From a virus: a stretch of DNA of 40,059 nt. Positions 32,462 through 39,570 of this stretch are shown one piece after another. Position numbers and translations under genes: made by a program. Under the pieces are notes generated by a model that ran no database searches, was not told the origin of the DNA, and saw only the letters and a list, made by a program, of their open reading frames with translations. The stretch covers positions 1-40,059 of IMG/VR virus record IMGVR_UViG_3300046491_000064; one strand, given 5' to 3'. Each line of letters begins with the position of its first letter. The stretch's first letter is position 1.

Positions 32462-32536
32462 AGTTCTGTAGTATAGTGGTTATTACGCTGGCTTGTCACG
32501 CCAGTAACGAGGGTTCAATTCCCTTCAGGACTGCCA
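32462..32536 (+). tRNA. tRNA-Asp (GUC)
   Basis: Acceptor AGTTCTG/CAGGACT, anticodon loop TTGTCAC in a CTGGC/GCCAG stem, T arm with one G-T wobble, CCA encoded. Starts 8 bases after the small basic gene. Confidence 0.9.
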
Positions 32537-32575
32537 AATGATGTCTGTCCCGGACGTTAAACGGGTAAGAATTAA

Positions 32576-32661
32576 GGATGTAGTAGAGATACCGGGTAAG
32601 TATCAGGGCGCTGTAAACGCTCCGCCTTTGGCTAGTGGTTCGATTCCATCTACATCCACCA
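32576..32661 (+). tRNA. tRNA-Tyr (GUA), class II
   Basis: 86 bases. Acceptor GGATGTA/TACATCC, anticodon loop CTGTAAA, long variable arm with CGCC-TTT-GGC, T arm with TTCGATT and encoded CCA. Confidence 0.9.
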
Positions 32662-32683
32662 ATTATAGGATGGTAGTGAAGTG

Positions 32684-32761
32684 ATGTTGCTAGGAATACT
32701 GCACTTTATAGTTCTACCTCTTTTGATAGGTATCACAATAGCTATATCCTCAAGAGATTAA
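32684..32761 (+). CDS. possible 25-residue membrane peptide
   Basis: MLLGILHFIVLPLLIGITIAISSRD, a single hydrophobic span, lies between tRNA-Tyr and tRNA-Pro. The ribosome binding site is poor, so it is uncertain. Confidence 0.42.
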   Translation: MLLGILHFIVLPLLIGITIAISSRD

Positions 32762-32773
32762 TATTACAATTAT

Positions 32774-32851
32774 CTAAGCGTAGCGAAAGTCAGGTTATCG
32801 TCCCGGTTTGGAACTGGGTACACGCAGGTTCGAATCCTGCCGCTTAGACCA
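32774..32851 (+). tRNA. tRNA-Pro (UGG)
   Basis: 78 bases. Acceptor CTAAGCG/CGCTTAG, anticodon loop TTTGGAA in a CCCGG/CTGGG stem, T arm GCAGG-TTCGAAT-CCTGC, discriminator A, encoded CCA. Confidence 0.92.
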
Positions 32852-32985
32852 ATTTTACTGAAAAGGTGTGTTGCCTCTGTATGAGATACATATCGTACCA
32901 GCCACGACACACTGAAATGAGAAGAGTAGGTTCATTAGTGGAACAAGGGCTTGACCTGAACTGGCAGTAAACGCGATTTAAAATT

Positions 32986-33061
32986 GCCCTCATAGCTCAG
33001 TTGGTAGAGCGCTTGCCTTGTAAGCAAGATGTCGCGGGTTCGATTCCTGCTGATGGCACCA
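32986..33061 (+). tRNA. tRNA-Thr (UGU)
   Basis: 76 bases, canonical D and anticodon arms (CTTGC-CTTGTAA-GCAAG), T arm GCGGG-TTCGATT-CCTGC and encoded CCA. The acceptor stem GCCCTCA/TGATGGC has a C-U mismatch at pair 4-69. Confidence 0.92.
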
Positions 33062-33064
33062 AAT

Positions 33065-33180
33065 TCAGGTAGAAATGGAGTGTCATTTGCCTCAACCTGA
33101 CCTATGGTCGAAGTAGGAAACCCCCACGGTGTGACTAGCGTGGACTGGGGTAGAACAGGATAAACGTACAGCCTGTTACT
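33065..33180 (+). ncRNA. structured spacer between tRNA-Thr and tRNA-Arg
   Basis: Three helices are visible in order: CAGGT/ACCTG (33066-33100 region), CCACG/CGTGG with flanking CCCC/GGGG (about 33122-33154) and ACAGG/CCTGT (about 33158-33178). It is not a tRNA. May be an RNA of unknown class or a processing element. Confidence 0.35.
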
Positions 33181-33195
33181 AGAATCCAAATTAAT

Positions 33196-33271
33196 ACATG
33201 TGTGGCTCGATTGGATAGGCACTCCCCTACGAAGGGAGTTCAGGCAGGTTCGACCCCTGTCACATGTTCCA
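33196..33271 (+). tRNA. tRNA-Arg (ACG)
   Basis: Acceptor ACATGTG/CACATGT, anticodon loop CTACGAA in CTCCC/GGGAG, T arm GCAGG-TTCGACC-CCTGT, encoded CCA. A34 would require modification to inosine by the host enzyme TadA. Confidence 0.92.
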
Positions 33272-33280
33272 ACGCTGACT

Positions 33281-33329
33281 GTAACCTTTTTAGGTTACTT
33301 TCTCAAATGTAACGTATTTAGGTTACATG
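33281..33329 (+). repeat. twin direct-repeat hairpins
   Basis: TGTAACCTTTTTAGGTTACT and, 28 bases on, TGTAACGTATTTAGGTTACA are direct repeats, and each forms a GTAAC/GTTAC hairpin. They sit between tRNA-Arg(ACG) and tRNA-Cys. The first is followed by TTTCTC and might terminate weakly. Confidence 0.6.
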
Positions 33330-33404
33330 TCCTTCTTGCCTGAGCGGCTAGGGTGCTGATTGCAAACCAGTAATAGATCGGTTCAACTCCGATAGAAGGC
33401 TCCA
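33330..33404 (+). tRNA. tRNA-Cys (GCA)
   Basis: 75 bases. Anticodon loop TTGCAAA, T arm ATCGG-TTCAACT-CCGAT, discriminator T as in Cys tRNAs, encoded CCA. The acceptor has six good pairs; pair 1-72 is T-C. The anticodon stem has one A-C mismatch. Confidence 0.85.
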
Positions 33405-33409
33405 AACAT

Positions 33410-33485
33410 TGGACGTTAGCTAAATGGTTAAAGCATCGGCCTTTTAAGCCGACTACTCTGAGTTCGAATCTCAGGCGTCCGACCA
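33410..33485 (+). tRNA. tRNA-Lys (UUU)
   Basis: Acceptor TGGACGT/GCGTCCG, anticodon loop CTTTTAA in CGGC/GCCG, T arm CTGAG-TTCGAAT-CTCAG, encoded CCA. Lys tRNA is the target of the PrrC-type anticodon nuclease. Confidence 0.93.
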
Positions 33486-33491
33486 AACAAT

Positions 33492-33565
33492 GCGTGTGTA
33501 GTGTAACGGCAACACCTCTGGCTTCCAACCAGATATTGCAGGTTCGAAACCTGTCACCCGCACCA
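33492..33565 (+). tRNA. tRNA-Gly (UCC)
   Basis: Anticodon loop CTTCCAA in TCTGG/CCAGA, T arm GCAGG-TTCGAAA-CCTGT, encoded CCA. The acceptor GCGTGTG/CACCCGC has a U-C mismatch at pair 4-69. Confidence 0.91.
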
Positions 33566-33570
33566 AATAT

Positions 33571-33657
33571 AGCAGATTGGCAGAGCGGATAATGCAGCTG
33601 TCTTGAAAACAGCCGGACCCTCGGGTTCCATCCGTTCAAATCGGATATCTGCTACCA
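33571..33657 (+). tRNA. tRNA-Ser (UGA), class II
   Basis: 87 bases. Acceptor AGCAGAT/ATCTGCT, anticodon loop CTTGAAA in GCTGT/ACAGC, long variable arm with GGACC-CTC-GGGTTCC, encoded CCA. Last tRNA of the cluster. Confidence 0.93.
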
Positions 33658-33658
33658 G

Positions 33659-33681
33659 ACAATTACCCGACAAGGAATTGT
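33659..33681 (+). other. stem after the last tRNA
   Basis: ACAATT and AATTGT pair around ACCCGACAAGG. It lies between the tRNA-Ser CCA and the terminator and may guide 3'-end processing. Confidence 0.45.
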
Positions 33682-33701
33682 AGCCGAAAGGCAATAAAGA
33701 G

Positions 33702-33728
33702 ACCCGCCTAGTGCGGGTTTTTTGTTTT
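33702..33728 (+). terminator. strong terminator of the tRNA operon
   Basis: ACCCGC, CTAGT, GCGGGT then TTTTTGTTTT. Third copy of the stem-loop used at 301 and 3213. Confidence 0.93.
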
Positions 33729-33759
33729 CTGTAAACTACTTGATAGAAGGAAATGAAAC

Positions 33760-34044
33760 ATGGCAATTGCAAATCGTGATGAACTCATTGAAGTATTGGC
33801 AACCAATGGCGTGATGGGTGCTGCCCGTAATGGTGACCTAGATGCATTGTTTGCTGCACCTTCAACCATTATTCCAGCTGCAACAACTACAGTAGTTGGT
33901 GGTGTAAGGAAAGCTACGGCTGTTGCTGACCTTGCTGCTCAGACAGTGACAGATATCGCTGGTGCTCAAACAGCTGTTAATGCAATCGTTACTAAGCTCA
34001 ATGCTTTGCTGGCTGCACAACGTGTTGCTGGTCAACTAACTTAA
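33760..34044 (+). CDS. small head-fiber-like or structural protein
   Basis: A 94-residue protein with AGAAGGA upstream. The second half (TTTVVGGVRKATAVADLAAQTVTDIAGAQTAVNAIVTKLNALLAAQRVAGQLT) resembles the short Ala/Thr-rich helical segment found in Phage_fiber_2-like head fiber proteins and similar virion proteins ('GGV..A..VAD.......DLNALLA.LRAAG'). The first half is helical. Placed at the start of the head module, it is probably a virion component. Evidence is resemblance only. Confidence 0.65.
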   Translation: MAIANRDELIEVLATNGVMGAARNGDLDALFAAPSTIIPAATTTVVGGVRKATAVADLAAQTVTDIAGAQTAVNAIVTKLNALLAAQRVAGQLT

Positions 34045-34051
34045 ACTAAAT

Positions 34052-34078
34052 GCCCCGCTTTGTCGGGGCTTTCTTTTG
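34052..34078 (+). terminator. Rho-independent terminator
   Basis: GCCCCG, CTTTGT, CGGGGC then TTTCTTTTG. Confidence 0.9.
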
Positions 34079-34086
34079 TCTACGTA

Positions 34087-34116
34087 TTGACAAAAGTTAC
34101 ATTACTACTATAGAAT
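34087..34116 (+). promoter_or_regulatory. promoter of the packaging genes
   Basis: TTGACA, 18 bases, TAGAAT (or TATAGA with 16). ATAGAA (34110-34115) and TTCTAT (34120-34125) form an inverted repeat over the -10 and transcript start. Confidence 0.75.
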
Positions 34117-34148
34117 CAGTTCTATGTCAACATTATTGGAGCAATAAT

Positions 34149-34598
34149 ATGGAAGATTTTGAAGAGATTGAAGAAAGTGTTGACGAAAGCCCACTTCATT
34201 CAACTAGATTTCAACCGGGACAATCAGGTAATCCAGCTGGACGCCCTAAAGGTTCTGGTAAAGCAAAGAGTCGTATGCGTACTACGTTAAAGAAGCTTTA
34301 TGATATTGAAGGTGATGCTGTTGAGCTACTTCGTCAAAGTATGACAGGTAAGGATAAGAACGGTAATCCTGTTTCTGCACCGCCTAAAGATAAAGTGGAT
34401 ATGGCTAAGTTCGTCGTAAAGGCGATTGAGAGCTACAACAACACATGTCTACGTGAAGAGATGGCTATCATCGGAATCCGGGACAAAGGTAATGAGAGTG
34501 GGGCTGATGAGCTTGCACGTAATCAATCAACTGAACCTGCGAATGCCTCTGGCACATTCAGCATGGATTTGGAAACTAACGAGGGAGACAACAAATGA
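34149..34598 (+). CDS. probable terminase small subunit (DUF5681-like)
   Basis: A 149-residue protein from ATG 34149, with GGAG upstream; the frame opens at 34050, but that part lies over the terminator and promoter. After an acidic start comes FQPGQSGNPAGRPKGSGKAKSR, the signature of DUF5681, then a helical core (TTLKKLYDIEGDAVELLRQSM, KDKVDMAKFVVKAIESYNNTCLREE). Position immediately before TerL and the DNA-binding-like basic motif support a small terminase. The acidic tail ends in an ATGA overlap with the next gene. Confidence 0.75.
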   Translation: MEDFEEIEESVDESPLHSTRFQPGQSGNPAGRPKGSGKAKSRMRTTLKKLYDIEGDAVELLRQSMTGKDKNGNPVSAPPKDKVDMAKFVVKAIESYNNTCLREEMAIIGIRDKGNESGADELARNQSTEPANASGTFSMDLETNEGDNK

Positions 34599-35041
34599 GT
34601 AATAAGTATCACCTGCACGTAACTGGTAAAGACAGTCTTGGTCTGAACTTTATCGAGAACCTGATTGAAATGGCAAACTTGGGTGCAACGCTCAAGGAAG
34701 GTACGATTCCTAATATGCGATTCCCGCACAGTGTATCTCTGGTCCTTGAGGCAGAGCAACCGCCTGTACCAAATGCATGTATCCGCGTATTCGAATACGA
34801 TAGCTGTAAGGAAGTGTTCGCTGCATTTGTAGAACCTGTAGCCTCTGGCTTCTCGCTGGACACCGATACTCCAGTAGTTGATACAAGCACTAACGCTGGT
34901 GTTCCTTGGACTAAGGATCAGCTGGAAGCAATGGAGTGGGAAACAGAGTTTAAGAAGGTAATGACTGACGCCGGAATCGGTGGTCGTAAACGCGATACTA
35001 TGACAAATGCTTATCTTGCAAAATTTAAGCAAGTTGAATAA
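34595..35041 (+). CDS. hypothetical protein in the packaging module
   Basis: A 148-residue protein coupled to the previous gene by ATGA. The first half (HLHVTGKDSLGLNFIENLIEMANLGATLKEGTIPNMRFPHSVSLVLEAE) is a mixed domain, and the end (TKDQLEAMEWETEFKKVMTDAGIGGRKRDTMTNAYLAKFKQ) is helical and basic. Its position between the small and large terminase genes suggests a packaging or structural role. Function not known. Confidence 0.78.
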   Translation: MSNKYHLHVTGKDSLGLNFIENLIEMANLGATLKEGTIPNMRFPHSVSLVLEAEQPPVPNACIRVFEYDSCKEVFAAFVEPVASGFSLDTDTPVVDTSTNAGVPWTKDQLEAMEWETEFKKVMTDAGIGGRKRDTMTNAYLAKFKQVE

Positions 35042-35049
35042 GTAAGGTA

Positions 35050-35078
35050 TTGACAATTCAGTTTAATTACTATATTAT
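35050..35078 (+). promoter_or_regulatory. promoter before terL
   Basis: TTGACA, 17 bases, TATTAT. Confidence 0.7.
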
Positions 35079-35090
35079 GGACACTTATAC

Positions 35091-35110
35091 GGGGATGAGA
35101 AATCATCTCC
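35091..35110 (+). promoter_or_regulatory. GAAA-loop hairpin in the terL leader
   Basis: GGGGATGA, GAAA, TCATCTCC (one G-T pair) lies directly upstream of the GGGAGG ribosome binding site at 35114-35119. It could protect the mRNA end or tune initiation. Confidence 0.6.
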
Positions 35111-35125
35111 ACTGGGAGGTTAACA

Positions 35126-36637
35126 ATGTCAGACATTGTACGCCCTCAATCTCCTTTTCAAGAAAAATATCTCAAGAGTAATGCAAAGATTCTAATCGTT
35201 GGTGGTGCAGCCGGTAGTTCAAAAAGCTACGTTGGTTTGATGCGACATCTGCGATGGGTTCACGATCCTAACTATCGTGGTTTCTGCATTCGTAAAAACT
35301 CTACTGCAATTATGAAGCCGGGTGGTTTGTTTGAACAAGCCTTCCGACTTTACTCAAAGGTATTTCCCGGTAAGATTGAGCGAAAGTTAAAAGATCAAAA
35401 GTTGGTGTTCCCAAGTGGAGCATCAGTAAGCTTCTCACATTACGAAAACGATTCTGCTGAAAACCTTTACCAAGGTTTGGAATTGTCATCTGTATTTTAC
35501 GACGAAGGTACACACGCTGCTGAACATCATCTCTGGTGGTTGTTCTCACGTCTACGTACTGAGGCTGATATGGGTGATGCAGAGCCATGTATGTGGGTAA
35601 GTTGCAACCCTGACCCCGATAGTTTCTTATTTGAATGGGTGAGTTGGTGGTTGTATCCAGAAGGTCATCCGCAACATGGTTTGCCTGACCCTGAAAAGAA
35701 TGGTGTAACACGTTATCTACTTCGTTATGGTGGTGAAATCGTTTGGGGTGACTCATACGACGAAATGCTCCAGAAGTATAAACGACACGATTTACCGGAT
35801 GATGATGAGAATCAACCAATGCCTATTTCCTTTCAGGTATTGCTTGGGACCATCTATGACAATCCAACTCTGATGAAAACAAACCCCGGCTATAAAGCAT
35901 CGCTTGAGGCTCTGCCTGATGTTGAGCGTCGTCGTTTGTTGCTTGGTGACTGGACCGCTCGTGAAGAGGGTAGTACATACTATCAACGATCATGGTGTGA
36001 GGAAGTTGCTGAAGAGCCACCTAAGAGTGAGATTGTTCGAACTGTAAGAGCCTATGACTTCGCTGGTACATTGAAGTCTGAAGGTAACCCAAGTCCTGAC
36101 TATACAGCATGTGTGAAAATGAGCAAGCTAAAGAATGGAGACTATTTCATTCATGAGGTGAGACGTACACGTATCCTGTTCGGTGATTGGGAAAAGTTCA
36201 TCATCAAAAATGGAGAACAAGACGGAAAAGATTGTGAGATTATCATCCCACTCGATCCCGGTGCATCTGCAAAGCTTGCCACTGGATTGATTACTAGAGC
36301 ATTGAGCGAGAAAGGGTATCGTGTAAAAACGATGAAAGCAACCCAATCAAAGCTTGATCGATTTAGACCCTTCTCTTCACTTGCAATGAACGGGCATGTA
36401 AAGATTCTCAAAGGTTGTGGTTTTGACGAAGAGAATAACATTCAAGCCAATAACAACTTCATGCATAAAGAGCTTGAGGCGTTTAATGGTAAGAGACGTG
36501 GTGGTGAATCCGGGCATGATGACATCTGTGACTGTATCAGTGACGGTGTATCGATTCTTGCTCAACGTCGCAACATTCCAAACATGGGATCGATCCTAGC
36601 ATCGGTTAAATTAGATTATATCACACCCTTTGGATAA
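35126..36637 (+). CDS. terL: terminase large subunit
   Basis: A 503-residue packaging motor. The N-terminal ATPase has Walker A GGAAGSSKS at 26-34 and Walker B SSVFYDEGT with D127-E128, then the coupling-type segment SCNPDPDSFLFEW near 160. The C-terminal nuclease has RAYDFAGT with D312, LDPGA, and HDDICDCISDG near the end as metal ligands. It translocates DNA into the prohead and cuts it. GGGAGG and an upstream hairpin precede the ATG. The Walker A variant with GSSKS is also seen in terminases of PAK_P1/Felix-like phages, from memory. Confidence 0.95.
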   Translation: MSDIVRPQSPFQEKYLKSNAKILIVGGAAGSSKSYVGLMRHLRWVHDPNYRGFCIRKNSTAIMKPGGLFEQAFRLYSKVFPGKIERKLKDQKLVFPSGASVSFSHYENDSAENLYQGLELSSVFYDEGTHAAEHHLWWLFSRLRTEADMGDAEPCMWVSCNPDPDSFLFEWVSWWLYPEGHPQHGLPDPEKNGVTRYLLRYGGEIVWGDSYDEMLQKYKRHDLPDDDENQPMPISFQVLLGTIYDNPTLMKTNPGYKASLEALPDVERRRLLLGDWTAREEGSTYYQRSWCEEVAEEPPKSEIVRTVRAYDFAGTLKSEGNPSPDYTACVKMSKLKNGDYFIHEVRRTRILFGDWEKFIIKNGEQDGKDCEIIIPLDPGASAKLATGLITRALSEKGYRVKTMKATQSKLDRFRPFSSLAMNGHVKILKGCGFDEENNIQANNNFMHKELEAFNGKRRGGESGHDDICDCISDGVSILAQRRNIPNMGSILASVKLDYITPFG

Positions 36638-36646
36638 GGAGTCAAC

Positions 36647-38173
36647 ATGGCTGATGAAGCTGATAACACAAGCTCCTTGGAGAAAGGGGACAACAAAGCT
36701 CCTGCGATTGTCTATGGTGAGACTGGTTATTCTGGTCTCATTACACTAGGTGGTCAAGTATGGGATGAGTGTCAGCACGAGATTCGCTGGCCCCATGCAT
36801 TCAAAACATTTAAGAAGATGGCTTTGGATGGCACTGTATCCCCTGCATTGGAGTTTGTTGAAGGCAAGGTAGCAGAAGCTACTTGGTCTGTCAAGATTCC
36901 TAAAGGTGTACCAAAGAGTGCAGAAGCACAGTTGAAGGCACAGCAACAATACCTTACTGAAGTGATGCACGATATGCGTCATAGCTGGACAGCTGGTATT
37001 AAGAATGCTATTTCGTTCAACCGTTATGGTTTCAGCGTTTTGGAGATGGTACTTCGTTTCAGAAACAAGAAGTATGGCAGCAAGTATGATGACGGATATG
37101 TCGGGCTTGAAGCTCTGGCACCACGAAGTCAAGGTACTGTTGTTGAATGGCTTTGGGATGCAAATGGTCGTGAGCTTAAAGGTTTCAATCAGCGAATCAT
37201 CAAACCCGGTAACAGCGGCAACGTAATCCTGAATGATGGATGGGAAGTCGCACGGACGATCACTGATACAAGTCAGACGGGTGTTAAGTTTATCCCGATG
37301 AAGAAATGCTTGCACTTCCGACACAACGCTCAAAACGATAGCCCATCTGGTACATCGCCACTTGTTGCTGCATGGCAACCTTGGAAGCTGAAAGAAGCTT
37401 ATCAAGAATCAGAAATGATTGGTGTAGCACAAGATAACAACGCATTTAAAATTCTGTACCTTCCTCCTGAGTATCTGACAGAAGATCGTGACGCTGACCG
37501 CGAAGCATCATTTAATATGTATGCCCGCATGATGGAACGAGCACACCAAGCTAAACAGAGTGGTTTCATTCTGCCAATGTTGGTTGACGAAGCTGGTCAA
37601 AGAATGTTTGACTTTGAGATTAAGAACATCTCTGGTCAGAAGTCCTATGACGTAAACGCCATTATCGCTCGTTATGTAAGAGAGATTCAAGTAGCACTCT
37701 TTGCAGACGTTCTTTCTCTTGGTGGTGGTTCTGGTGGTAGTTACTCTCTTTCTGAATCTAAGGTTGGTATTATCAACCTAGCGGTTAATAGTCGCTTGAC
37801 TGAAATCAAAGATCAGCTGAATCACAAACTGATTCCTACGCTGTTCGGACAAAATGGTTGGGACACTGCTCTCACTCCTTACTTTGATTTTGAATTGCCT
37901 AACTCTGAGACGCTGGAAAACATTGGTAGCTACCTGCAAAAGACAGCTGCTACTGGTTTGATTCCTCTTGTTCCTGAGGTTGTTAACTTCGTACTTGAAC
38001 GTGCTGGTATTGACTATCGAGTTCCTGATGATATGCCTACCGAAGAACTGAGAAAGCTTATGACTAACTTCACTTCTGAATCTGGTGGTGGACTAGAGTC
38101 TGGTTTACCGGGAAGCAACGGAAAGGGTACAGGAGCTAACGGTGATCCTAACACAGCAAACAAAGGGAGTTAA
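36647..38173 (+). CDS. portal protein
   Basis: A 508-residue protein 9 bases after TerL. Segments such as DGTVSPALEFVEGKVAEATWSVKIPKG, FNRYGFSVLEMVLRFRN, HFRHNAQNDSPSGTSPLVAAW, KNISGQKSYDVNAIIARYVREIQVALFADVLSLGGGSGGSYSLSESKVG correspond to the DUF935/Mu gp29-like portal family (anchoring, crown and stem regions). The C-terminal 40 residues are Gly/Ser-rich and disordered. It forms the dodecameric channel for packaging and tail attachment. Confidence 0.92.
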   Translation: MADEADNTSSLEKGDNKAPAIVYGETGYSGLITLGGQVWDECQHEIRWPHAFKTFKKMALDGTVSPALEFVEGKVAEATWSVKIPKGVPKSAEAQLKAQQQYLTEVMHDMRHSWTAGIKNAISFNRYGFSVLEMVLRFRNKKYGSKYDDGYVGLEALAPRSQGTVVEWLWDANGRELKGFNQRIIKPGNSGNVILNDGWEVARTITDTSQTGVKFIPMKKCLHFRHNAQNDSPSGTSPLVAAWQPWKLKEAYQESEMIGVAQDNNAFKILYLPPEYLTEDRDADREASFNMYARMMERAHQAKQSGFILPMLVDEAGQRMFDFEIKNISGQKSYDVNAIIARYVREIQVALFADVLSLGGGSGGSYSLSESKVGIINLAVNSRLTEIKDQLNHKLIPTLFGQNGWDTALTPYFDFELPNSETLENIGSYLQKTAATGLIPLVPEVVNFVLERAGIDYRVPDDMPTEELRKLMTNFTSESGGGLESGLPGSNGKGTGANGDPNTANKGS

Positions 38174-39540
38174 TGATGAAACAACCACACTCACTGATTA
38201 GACTTAAAAGTTCGCTGGTGAATACACCACATCTTATTGATGAGAACAGCTTTAAAAGCATCATGGCTTATGTAAACAGTCGAATCGAGGGTAACGCTGA
38301 CCTGACACCTGTTGGTGCTGATATGAGTTATGGTGACCCTGCTGATCGATATGTACAAGACACAAAGACCGGCGTAATGCATGTATCTGGTCCTTTGACC
38401 TACAAGACAACTGGATGGGAAGCACTCTGTGGTGGTACATCATATGAGATGCTGAAAGATCAGATGGAATACTTTGTAGCCAAAGGTGCTAAGACAGTCG
38501 CAATGATTGTCGATTCTGGTGGTGGTCAAGCTCACGGCATGATCGATAGTGCAAACTACATCAGAAAGCTTGCAGATGACAATGGTATCAAAATCATTGC
38601 ATATGTTGACGGATACTCTTGCTCTGCTGCTTACGGTATTAGCTGTATTGCTGATGAGATTGTAGCATCGTCTGGTAGTGTCATTGGTTCTATTGGTGTT
38701 CTGATTGAGCTTTACAATGATACTAAAGCACTTGAGAAAGCTGGCTATGAACGTACTTTTGTAACGGCAGGTAAAGACAAAGTTCCTTATGCTGAAGATG
38801 GTTCTTTCACGAAAGAGTTTATCGATGGTTTGCAGGACATGGTTGATACCCTGTACGAAGGTTTCACAAGTCATGTTGCTGAAGCTCGTGGAATGCAGCT
38901 ACAAGCTGTTAAAGACACTGAAGCTAATGTGTTCATGACCAGTGATGCAACTGAACTTGGGCTTATCGATAAGGTAATGACTGTCGAAGAGTTTTATGAC
39001 TATCTGGCTACTGAGGCTCAGAGTAATTTAGAGGGAAATGACATGGGCATTAAAGATGCTATCAAACTAACATTTACGGGGGATAAAGCTGAAATGGCTA
39101 AGCTCGAAGAACTTACCGCAGAACTGTCTGCATCGCAAGCAGCACGCACTGCCGCTGAAACCCAACTGACTGCATTGGCTGGTCAACTGACTGCTCAAGC
39201 TGATCAAATCACACAACTTACAACTGCACTTGAAGGTTTTAAAGCTGAACGTGCTGCTGCTGAACAAGCTGCTGCCGCTGCTAAATTGGAAAGTCGTAAA
39301 GCTTCATTGTCTCAGGTTCTGCCTGTTGAACAACTCGAAGATAAGCTTGCTGCTTACGCTAGCCTTGATGACGGTACATTCTCATTCGTAGTTAGTGAGC
39401 TTGCTGCAATCAAAGAAGCTCGTGCTGAAAGCTTTAAACCAGTAGGCGAAGAGGGTGTTGAGGAATCTACGGAAGAAACAACTCCAGAAGCAAATCTTTT
39501 GGCCGCTGGTATTGCAGCTGCTAAAGCTCTGCGTCGTTAA
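38173..39540 (+). CDS. S49-family prohead protease fused to scaffold
   Basis: A 455-residue protein starting in TAATG overlap with the portal stop; an ATG at 38176 is an alternative. The protease domain has MIVDSGGGQAHG (oxyanion region) at 111-122, GYSCSAAYGIS with Ser151 as the likely nucleophile and K203 in GKDKVPY, 52 residues on, the spacing of lambda gpC and SppA. From about 290 the protein is a Gln/Ala/Glu coiled coil (LEELTAELSASQAARTAAETQL...), i.e. a scaffold domain. It matures the capsid by cleaving scaffold and itself. Confidence 0.93.
   Translation: MMKQPHSLIRLKSSLVNTPHLIDENSFKSIMAYVNSRIEGNADLTPVGADMSYGDPADRYVQDTKTGVMHVSGPLTYKTTGWEALCGGTSYEMLKDQMEYFVAKGAKTVAMIVDSGGGQAHGMIDSANYIRKLADDNGIKIIAYVDGYSCSAAYGISCIADEIVASSGSVIGSIGVLIELYNDTKALEKAGYERTFVTAGKDKVPYAEDGSFTKEFIDGLQDMVDTLYEGFTSHVAEARGMQLQAVKDTEANVFMTSDATELGLIDKVMTVEEFYDYLATEAQSNLEGNDMGIKDAIKLTFTGDKAEMAKLEELTAELSASQAARTAAETQLTALAGQLTAQADQITQLTTALEGFKAERAAAEQAAAAAKLESRKASLSQVLPVEQLEDKLAAYASLDDGTFSFVVSELAAIKEARAESFKPVGEEGVEESTEETTPEANLLAAGIAAAKALRR
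39043..39540 (+). CDS. internal in-frame scaffold protein
   Basis: In-frame ATG at 39043 (residue 291) is preceded by GAGGGA with a seven-base spacing. The 165-residue product would begin MGIKDAIKLTFTGDKAEMAKLEELTAELS and contain only the coiled-coil scaffold part and a C-terminal helix (ANLLAAGIAAAKALRR). This is the arrangement of lambda C/Nu3, so a separate scaffold is likely. Confidence 0.65.
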   Translation: MGIKDAIKLTFTGDKAEMAKLEELTAELSASQAARTAAETQLTALAGQLTAQADQITQLTTALEGFKAERAAAEQAAAAAKLESRKASLSQVLPVEQLEDKLAAYASLDDGTFSFVVSELAAIKEARAESFKPVGEEGVEESTEETTPEANLLAAGIAAAKALRR

Positions 39541-39570
39541 TTAAACATTCCAATTTAGAGGATAATAAAC

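Noticed and set aside
32852-32985. A further tRNA between tRNA-Pro and tRNA-Thr
   Set aside because: GTGTGT/ACACAC and TGTAT/ATACA stems are present, but there is no T arm or anticodon loop; no cloverleaf can be drawn.
36746-37405. A 219-codon ORF opposite the portal gene
   Set aside because: Antisense shadow in a region of solid rightward structural genes.
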